A stretch of DNA of 64,000 nt from Amblyornis subalaris (taxonomy: Eukaryota > Chordata > Aves > Passeriformes > Ptilonorhynchidae), in the NCBI GenBank assembly GCA_018881555.1, contig JACAXG010000232.1:250042-314041 (forward strand), read 5' to 3'. Position 1 is the stretch's first letter; every line of letters starts with the position of its first letter. The notes beneath the pieces were generated by a model. That model was not told the origin of the DNA, searched no databases, and saw only the letters and a list, made by a program, of their open reading frames with translations. The position numbers were made by a program, and so were the translations under genes. Below, piece after piece: positions 57,002 to 64,000 of this stretch.

Positions 57002-60000
57002 CTGCGGAGGAGAAAAAGGAGGGGGTTTAAAGGTGGGGTGGGGAGAGGGGACCTGCTCACCCCCAGTCCTGGCGAGCAGAGGCGTGCGCTGGGGCTGGAG
57101 ACGGTGGGTGCTGGGGAGGGTTTCGGGGCNCAGCTCATCAAAGGAGCTATGGGGAGCCCCAGAAGAGTCACACGGGGAGAGCAGCGACCAAAGCTCCTCA
57201 CAGTGTGCTGCCACAGCTGTGTGTCCTGGCTGTGATGGAGATACTGCCTGTCTCCTTCCCTGTCCTCACACCCACCTGAGCCTCAAGTGGCATCCAGAGG
57301 GGCGGATGCTGGGCATGGCTGCATTGATGCACTTTGGGTGTTCTCCCCTTGCAGCTGGTCCCCTCTGGGCCTAGCCGGGGAGCGGGACATGTCCCAGGGC
57401 CCACCAGACAAGAAGGAGATGAGAGTTGCTGTCTCCCATCTTGCCATGGGTCACAGCACAGGGATTCATCGAACCTGCTCACAGAAGCTCTCGGGAGATG
57501 CCAACAACGTGCCAGGTACCCGTGGGCAATCCTGGCTCTCTTTAGTCCATCCCTGAAGAGTTTATGTGCTTGACAGGTGCCCCATCTTGTGCCGCATGAG
57601 CCCCTCACCCCCTCCCCTGCTCGTCCCCCCGAAGGGTCGCAGCTCTGCCCGTACCTCTGGCTGCAGGAACCGCATGTGGTGGCAGAGGATGTTGAACTGC
57701 CGGGGCCTCTGGGGGGAGAAGCCCTGCACGAACCTCGCCAAGAAGTGGTGTGGGTAGTAGAGCTGGTAGCCCCCACCGAGGGGGAAGGCGAAGGTGAGGT
57801 TGTGGGTCTCCCCGAAGCGGAACAGGATGTTCATGACGGTGCTGCTGGCACTCTTGTGGACTTTCAGGAAAACAATGTCAGTCTTGGGCTTGCACATCTT
57901 CCCTTGAAAGGTGACCCCTCTGGCTGGCTGACCTCNAGCCGTCACTTCCCTGACCTTAAAGGCTTCTGTCCAGCTTGGGAAAAATCCCGTCTGCAGGTCT
58001 GTTCTGTAAGAGTCCTCTGCCTGTGGAGGTTGAGCTGTGTTTGGGACAGGGTGTGTGAATGAGGTGCTCCACTGAGGGTGGGGGGAACCCACGGCTNGAG
58101 GCTGAGTCTGGCTCTGTACCCCCACCTGCACTGACCCGGGTGGGGACATTCCCCTCTGCTCCTGTGTGCTCAGCCTGTTTGCAAAGGCGGTGAACTTGCT
58201 GGTGACAGCTTCTGCCAAAACTGCGGCGATCCTCCCAGGAAGGCTCAGAGGAGGACCTTCTCTGGCTGCTTTTCCCAGGCCAGGAAGCTGGGGTTTCAGC
58301 CTCGTGGCTGACAGATGGCCTTTCACCTTCTCGCTGCTCTCCACAGGCTGCTGTGTCCAGTGCTCCTCTTGGCTGCTTTCCAGAGGGATCTCCTGGCTGA
58401 AGTACAGGTGCATCCGGAAAACATTCTCAGTGGAAGCTGGGTCTGGCACAGCTTTCCTCTGCCACTGCGGGGAGTCCTCCTCCCACAGCAGGTCAGGGGT
58501 GTGGGGGGCAGGGCCGGGCCCCTGGCCCGTGGTCAGCTGCAGGCCACGCTCCAGCTCACACCGGCAGCTCCTGTGACAGGGAGGACACGATGCTGAGCTG
58601 CAGGAGATGGGAGGAGAGTGCAGAGGCAGCTCCTCTGCANCCCAATGAGCCCCCTGCCCCCCTCAAGTCACCCCAAACTGTGTTTTCCCATTTTCTTGGG
58701 GTGGGTGTCNTTGCTGATGGGTGTAGGGGCTTTACTGCTGTCTTGGAGGGTTGGGGTGGGTGCAAGAACTTGGGCTCNATCACCTTGGAGGTCCTTTACA
58801 ACCTTAATGATTCTATGGAGAAGAGAAGGACAGGTCAGCAGTGATGTGCCAATGCCTCTGCCTTGCTGTAGCACAGTGGGCTGCTGGAAGGGGCAGAGCA
58901 AGAGGAGGCAAGGAGAGAGAAGAGCTGGTGACCTGGAGAAGCTGAAGGAATGATTGCAGGGAACCCCAGACTGGGAGGACTGGGCTCAAGGGCTGTAGGG
59001 TTTTGTGGTGAGCCAGGACAAAGTCCAGAGCAGACTTATCTGACCCCAGGGTGGGCTCAGCTCTGGCCAGGGTGTAGAGGTTGGATGTGGGACCCCCAGA
59101 GGGCCCTCTCTCACCTGGATTTTCCTCCCTGTCTAAGGAAGACCCTGCTGGATGGTTTTCAGGAGGGAACTTTGAGCCCTTAGTGGGCAGCCAAAGGCTA
59201 GAGGACGAGGTTCAGATTTATAATCCTGCTCAGGACCTACCTGAGAAGCTGCAGCTTCTCCACAACCTGAAGTGTGACCAGGAGGAGGATGAGGAGGCTG
59301 AAAGAGATCCAGAGCCGACCTGGCTGGCACCTGTAGATTGCACTCAGCTTCCTGCAAGGACACAGACATTTCAGACCATTCGTGGGCAGAAAAAGCCNAG
59401 ACCATTTGTGTGTGTGTGAGGCAGACGGGAAAGGCGCCTGGAGGCTTTTCTATTTTTTATCTTTATTTAAGATAAGGTCGTTTTCAGGGGTGGAAATGAT
59501 GCAGAGGCAGCGATAACCGAGGGACCTCTGAGGCTGTGCCTGAGCAGAGCGGCCTCGTGGAAATTTCCAGATGGGCCACAGATACTGTGCTGAAAAGCAA
59601 ACAGTGATAACCACTGAGTCCCTTGGCTGCGCAGAGANGCCTTCTGGAGCAGCCTGAGCTCCCCCTCGGCAGCAGGAACAGGCACTGCCTGTGTGTTCCC
59701 TGCNCTGCCTGGCCTGGAAGGACCAGGCTCCCAGCTCTATCAACATGGACAATAAAACTCCGTTTTCCCTGCTCTCCCCACTCTCTGCTGTTGGATTGCC
59801 ACCTGCACAGGCTCCAGCTGTGCCTGCAGATGTGATGCCACCATGAGGGCCCCAGTGGTGCCTNGATTTTAGTCTGGGTTTAGCCATGTCTGCAACAGCA
59901 GCGTGATTTCTTCATGCCACCAGAATTGTGCTATTAGGGTTTGGGTTGGGTGTGGGGACATTCAGGCTGTGGAAAACACTGCCACAGGGTACCTACTGTT

Positions 60001-63000
60001 TGTAGGGCTTGCTGCAAACCCTGGTGGATCTTGGTTATAGCTTTAATCTTCAGTGGAACAGTCGAGGAACTAAGTTTCTTGGGAAAAGGGATTTGTTTGC
60101 ATTTTATTTTTTCACAGAAAGGTTGTCCAGTCCTGGCAGATGTGGCACTTGGGAACATGGTTTAGAGGTGGCCTTGGCAGTGCTGGGGGAAAGACTGGAC
60201 TCAATGATCTTAGAGAGCTTTTCCAACCTGAATGATTCCATTATTCTACTGGTTTCTCCACAGGGATCTTACTGATGCATAAGAGGAGATGATTTGTGCT
60301 GAGGATCTAGTTAAATCCTCTGGGACTGGGCTCTGCCGTGGGGGCAGTCCGGCCTGCCAGCTCCAGGTGGCTGCTGCCAGTCCCTCTCAGGGAGGGAGAG
60401 TCACAGGCAGCAAGGATCTAAATGGGAGGAATTAATGAAAGCAGAAATTTGGGCAGAGCCTGCTTGGAAGTCGCATTCCGACAGCCAGCCTGGGTTCGTG
60501 GGCATTGCAGTGGTCAGGTTTGGACCAAGGCAGTGGGACTGGGACTGCACAGACCTGCTTGTCCCAGAGCTTCTTCATCTCCATGGTGCTTTATCTCCTG
60601 CTCCAGGCAGCCCTGAGACACGTGGGAGCAGAACTCGCCTGGTGAGGCAGCAGTGACACAACCATGGGCTGTCTGAAGGGGTCACGTGCATCCCATTGGT
60701 GCAGGTCAGGAATTTGGGTTTGCTATTGAGAAACTGGATTTGTTCCAGGTACATCATCAACTGTCATGACTGAGTAGCAGTTTGACAATGACAGTGCTGC
60801 TTCCAGTTGTTTGGACACTCATGGATACAGTTCTGACCCGCTCCCAGTGATGTCCCTTACTGAGCTGAAACTCTCAGCTCCTCCCAGGAGGTTTTCAGTG
60901 TCTAAAGTGCTCAGGACTGGAAAGGCTGGGAGGTTCTTAGGTGATGGCAGTGCTACTGAGGATTCAAAAGGCACATCATTACTGCACGTAATTACTGCCT
61001 GTCGGCAGCACAGCATCCCCAACCCCCATGGCAGCCTGGAGGTGTCTGTGTTCTTTTCCACCTGAGGAGCAGACTGCCAAGCTGGGATGAGACAGGAGGT
61101 GCCCAATGCACATGTGGGTCACTGCCTGGCTGTGCAACGAGAGCCTCGAGGGGTCAGAGGTAAACAGATGTGACAAATAACAGAGCAGAAAAATGCCAAA
61201 TGCTTCAGGAGTGCTTAAAATGCCAAGCGGTGTTAAAGGGAGAAGGTTGAAGCAGAGACCTGAGGCTGTTGGTGAGGAAAGGCTTGTTGAAATACCTCCA
61301 TGTGGAAGATCAGACAGACCACAGAGGGAGAAGCAAGCAAAGGAGGAGCTGCTCCAGAATGAAGTGATTCCTCTGGACAGATCTGGTTGGAGACTCGATC
61401 CAACTCTCCCATCACTCAAGGCAAGGCTGATGATAATTTTGTTTGGGTGGCCAGAACTAAGACAAGCAGCAAGAAGGGAATGAACAGCGGAACAACTGTG
61501 ATATTGAGTGATACACACAAACTCTCTCCTGCGGGGGGTCTGCACGAGCACCCAGCAACGAAGGCAGAATGATGGAACACTTCCTCCCGGGCAGTGCTGA
61601 NGTGGGGAGTACCCTGTGTCACTCCCATATCTGTATTTGGTGCAGGTATAATCCTAGGATTGCTTCCACAGGGGTCCTAAACTTTCAACCCGTAGAGAAT
61701 CTGTGAAAATCCAGGTCCTTTTGCTCTTTTGAGGTGGTTGTTGTGTTGGTGGAACACCCAGCTGAGAACACACAACATGTGTCCGGCTGCTTGGAGCTGG
61801 CCAGGCTGGTACAAAGCTGGAGCCCTTCCTTCCTCTGGGCTGGCTCTGGCGGGGCACACAGGCATCATGGAAAGTGTGCTGACAAAGTGGTAGCACCGAA
61901 GTTTGTGCTGAAAATGCCAAGAAGTGGCACTGAAGGCAGCAAACCCTGTGTTAAATGGCACATGGAGCATGAGCAGCCGTTGCCTTGGAGCAGCTGGATG
62001 AGTTCTAACTGAAAAACAAACCTTCAGGAGGCTTAGCTGCCTTCCATGGGTGACCTCTGCACAGCCCTCTCTCCGTTTAACACACCGGGGTGGGATCAGG
62101 GTCGGGTGTGTCTTGGGGTAGAGTTAAACACCCGAGACCAGAGCACCAGGAAGGTGTCCAAGCTGCACTTGGAGCCCTGCAGGGTGGGTTGGTCTGCGAG
62201 AGCCCAGCTCCTGCAGAGTCTTCAGAGATGCCTCCATCTGCAGGCAGGCTACAGCTGAAGAGCCCCCTCAGAGCAGAGCCTGTGTGCTGTCACCTCCAGC
62301 AGTGACAAACAGGGTGCAGAGCTGGATGCAGCACCCCAGAGATGCCTTTGGCTGCAGGGGCCAAAGCAGAGCCACAGCAACTGGATCCTCCTGTGCTGGC
62401 TCAGGGGATTTAATCCAAACCTGACCTGATGGTCAAATGCCTGCAAGGGATGGTGCCCCAGCTGTGTTTCAGTGCCAGCCCCAGCAGGCAGGGAGGTGCC
62501 TGGGATGCTGCTTGTGGGACTGCAGATTTCCCCTCTGTTATTTCCACCTGCTCAAAGCAGAGCTCCCCTCTGACCTGTGTCCCTTCTGNCCAGCACAGAA
62601 ATAAATGCTCCGGCTGGGATGGGTCTGTGGTCAGAGGCTTCCAAGCCCTTGGGTCCCAGCTGGCTGCGGGTGCTGCGGGAGGTGCTGAGCCTGAGCTCAC
62701 GGGGCAGGTGAGTGGCAGAGAAAGACTTTATTGATTTGCTGTGCCCAGGTATTTTCCAGGCAGTGAGCAATGTTGCACAAGGCGTTAATGTACACAATAT
62801 GGACACAAGCCACAGCCTGATCCCTCCAACCTGTCACTGGAGCCATTTTTTTTGCAGTAGATGAGAAAATGGCAAAAATGGTCGTCGGGATGCTCAGGTA
62901 GCACAGCAAGGGCACAGTGGCACTGCCTGCCTGTGTCAGTGCCCACCCTACCCTTGACTACTGAGTTGGGAATGACCCTGAGCTCCCTCACACTGCAGCA

Positions 63001-63556
63001 CCAAAACACTCCCCCCAGCCAAAGGACTCTGCTGCAAAGTCAAGCCTTGCCCTTCCCTCTCCTCATCCATCCTCTCCAAACCAGAGGCTGTGGAAGAGGG
63101 CACCTCGCCCTAGGTGCACTCATTGGTGTGGCNGTGTGCAAAACTTGCACAGAGACACGTTTCTGCTCCACACCTACTCTGCTGGTGATCCCTTGCCTGG
63201 GACGTTGCAGGAGGGATCAGCATCCTATTGCTCTGCCAAGGCCTTTGCCATCCTCCTTCTTTTGTGGCAGCAGCCTTACAAAATATGCTGTTTTCCTGCT
63301 GCCCTTGGAGCTTCCCCAGAAGGGAGAAGCCCCATGCCCCCAGACCACCCCGCACTGATGTGGAGCAGAATCGCTCCTCTGCCCATTCCCATCAACACTT
63401 CAATGTCCAACTATTTTCCAACACAGAGGGACTTANAAGGACATCACCTCTGGGTAGGATGGAAAGAGAATTTTACTTAGGGAAATAGTATTTTACTTAA
63501 ATAAATGCATAAAAATATTCCACTTACGTGACCAAATACCTTCTGAATTTCAGCAT
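56144..63556 (-). CDS. GAL3ST2: Galactose-3-O-sulfotransferase, GAL3ST2-like (four exons joined)
   Basis: Minus-strand exons 63528-63556, 59241-59351, 57655-58570 and 56144-57001 join with matching phases and GT-AG sites to 637 residues. Gal3STs are Golgi type II membrane enzymes that transfer sulfate from PAPS to the 3-OH of terminal galactose on glycans. Seen: short basic cytosolic tail MLKFRRYLVTK, one membrane segment (about 23-40, WISFSLLILLLVTLQVV), a long polar stem (about 47-272), 5'-phosphosulfate loop FLKVHKSASST (281-291), 3'-phosphate loop YFSILRNPV (363-371), and the family pattern YAKNLMTFDFGF, SEYFDESMVLL and ILGYNLKQGL. Sequons at Asn304, Asn483 and Asn512. The C-terminal LDPELERTCRRLVTPELQY and the QF after it are closest to GAL3ST2, though GAL3ST1/3/4 are related. 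Human GAL3ST2 has 398 residues, so the stem is about 200 longer. The catalytic exons are secure; the first two exons are inferred from splice sites, phase and hydrophobicity. Confidence 0.85.
57655..58570 (-). CDS. GAL3ST2: GAL3ST2 exon 3 (stem and PAPS-binding loop)
   Basis: Acceptor (minus strand) CCTCCCTGTCACAG|GAGCTG at 58571/58570, donor CAGAG|GTACGG at 57655/57654. 916 nt, open throughout, completing Arg47 and running to Glu352 with MRFLQPE at the end. The last 80 codons (from CKPKTDIVFLK) are clear family sequence; the first 225 are polar and rich in Q, E, S and P, with no similarity I recognise. An internal intron or a later acceptor (for example at 58397/58396, also in phase) cannot be excluded. 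N at 57936 makes an NGA codon and N at 58097 a CNA codon. Confidence 0.8.
58772..58817 (+). repeat. CR1 LINE 3' fragment (short)
   Basis: CACCTTGGAGGTCCTTTACA followed by ACCTTAATGATTCTATG is the extreme CR1 3' end, inside GAL3ST2 intron 2 and antisense to that gene. Confidence 0.75.
59241..59351 (-). CDS. GAL3ST2: GAL3ST2 exon 2 (transmembrane exon, inferred)
   Basis: Acceptor (minus strand) GTCCTTGCAG|GAAGCT, donor CTTCTCAG|GTAGGT. 111 nt, read in the frame set by its neighbours: KLSAIYRCQPGRLWISFS, then LLILLLVTLQVVEKLQLL. A basic patch followed by one strongly hydrophobic segment is what a type II Golgi enzyme needs. Phase agrees on both sides (2 nt in, 2 nt out). A different frame of the same stretch is also open but not hydrophobic. 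Confidence 0.7.
59352..63527 (-). other. GAL3ST2: GAL3ST2 intron 1
   Basis: 4.2 kb intron between the 29-nt coding start and the membrane exon. Contains one CR1 3' end (60138-60247) and short open frames on both strands with no recognisable similarity. A minus-strand AATAAA near 62728 and plus-strand ones near 59748 and 62598 have no gene attached that I can see. Confidence 0.55.
60138..60247 (+). repeat. CR1 LINE 3' fragment
   Basis: CAGATGTGGCACTTGGGAAC, GACTGGACTCAATGATCTTA and GCTTTTCCAACCTGAATGAT: sense-orientation 3' end of the CR1 subtype also seen in AQP12 intron 2. Confidence 0.85.
63528..63556 (-). CDS. GAL3ST2: GAL3ST2 exon 1, coding part (start codon, inferred)
   Basis: Minus strand CTCACCATGCTG gives an ATG at 63556 in good Kozak context (A at -3), then MLKFRRYLV plus two bases and a near-consensus donor TCAC|GTAAGT at 63528/63527. 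Joining to the membrane exon gives Thr10 and keeps the frame open. At 29 coding nt it is far too short to show as an open frame. The alternative is a start in some other exon. Confidence 0.65.
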
Positions 63557-64000
63557 GGTGAGCTGGAGCCTCGGCTGGGGAGCAGGCAGTTATCACCTGC
63601 CCGGGAGACTGGAAAGCAAACACCCAGAGCCTGGATTGTGAGCTGTGGCCAGAGGCCCCTCCCCGGGGGGGCACCAGGACGGCGATCCCNCGTCAGACCT
63701 TCCCGCCAGTGCCCCGGGCCTGCCCCAGGGAGTGCCCAGCCTCTGGGAGGGTGAGTGGCACTTTGCCCTCGGCCAGGCATCTGCTACGTCACGCAGGGCG
63801 GTGGGCAGGCTGCCTGCCCGTGCCAGTGTCCCTGCCTCGCTCCTCGGTTTCACCCATGGCTATTGGTGTTCCACTTTGATCCCTTCTCGTGTCCTGCTTT
63901 TGCTCCTTGACAAAGCTGAGGACAGAGATGGTTGAGAGTGTTGAGCTCTNGGTAATCCTGCTGTCGCCAGGTTGGTGCTGCTGCGACCCTGTGACAGCCG
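63557..64000. other. 5' flank / UTR of GAL3ST2
   Basis: Minus-strand upstream sequence of the proposed GAL3ST2 start codon. Moderately GC-rich, with no TATA box or dense CpG island that I can point to. The 5' UTR and possibly further untranslated exons should begin here or beyond the window edge. Confidence 0.4.

Noticed and set aside
55874..57235. A 453-codon open frame on the + strand across the GAL3ST2 last exon
   Set aside because: It is the antisense of a GC-rich coding exon whose G/C third positions remove stops on the other strand. The minus-strand frame carries clear sulfotransferase motifs; the + frame resembles nothing.
58397..58449. A later start for GAL3ST2 exon 3 (acceptor TGTACTTCAG|CCAGG at 58396, or a GTG at 58449)
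   Set aside because: The acceptor at 58571/58570 has a better pyrimidine tract, is in phase with the membrane exon, and the extra 58 codons are open. The later site stays possible as an alternative.
59740..59760. AATAAA on the + strand as the end of a further gene
   Set aside because: No + strand coding exon could be supported upstream of it between the GAL3ST2 exons; single hexamers are expected by chance.
60979..61551. A 190-codon minus-strand frame in GAL3ST2 intron 1
   Set aside because: No recognisable domain and no supporting splice or promoter signals. The composition suggests a chance frame.

Overview
The window looks like bird nuclear DNA, probably from a songbird. Three things point there: many CR1 LINE 3' ends (at least 14 recognisable pieces, some with the ATTCTATGATTCTA-type tail), compact GC-rich GT-AG genes alongside a long-intron gene, and protein sequences that match vertebrate families closely. 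Isolated single N bases are scattered throughout. There are no prokaryotic features, CRISPR arrays, or RNA genes that I can recognise.

Layout. (1) 1-3180: intergenic DNA with one CR1 piece, ending in a very AT-rich block. (2) 3190-3800: a CpG island with a ZNF143-type promoter motif and a good splice donor at 3476/3477, taken as the promoter and untranslated first exon of PAK2. (3) 3477-42250: PAK2 on the + strand, with a 20 kb first intron and 14 coding exons (23820-42250). The exons join in phase into a complete 525-residue group I p21-activated kinase. A long 3' UTR follows, to about 45.74 kb and possibly about 47.48 kb. (4) 47.5-51.1 kb: intergenic, with CR1 copies. (5) 51.11-54.26 kb: a complete three-exon aquaporin-12 gene on the + strand, with a TATA box and a PTF1-like bipartite site just upstream. 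(6) 56.14-63.56 kb: a galactose-3-O-sulfotransferase gene (closest to GAL3ST2) on the - strand, convergent with AQP12. Four exons are proposed, including a 29-nt first coding exon and a separate transmembrane exon. They join in phase to 637 residues with an unusually long stem. (7) 63.56-64 kb: the upstream flank of that gene.

The three genes are not a functional unit. PAK2 is a broadly expressed cytoplasmic signalling kinase, AQP12 a pancreatic acinar intracellular channel, and GAL3ST2 a Golgi sulfotransferase. In human, PAK2 lies on 3q29 and the other two on 2q37, so the neighbourhood reflects avian linkage. I did not find a previously undescribed biological system. The observations most worth checking are the long GAL3ST2 stem, the PTF1-like AQP12 promoter, a 24-bp perfect palindrome in PAK2 intron 4, a roughly 260-bp inverted repeat in intron 2, and a CR1 insertion abutting the PAK2 exon 3 splice acceptor.
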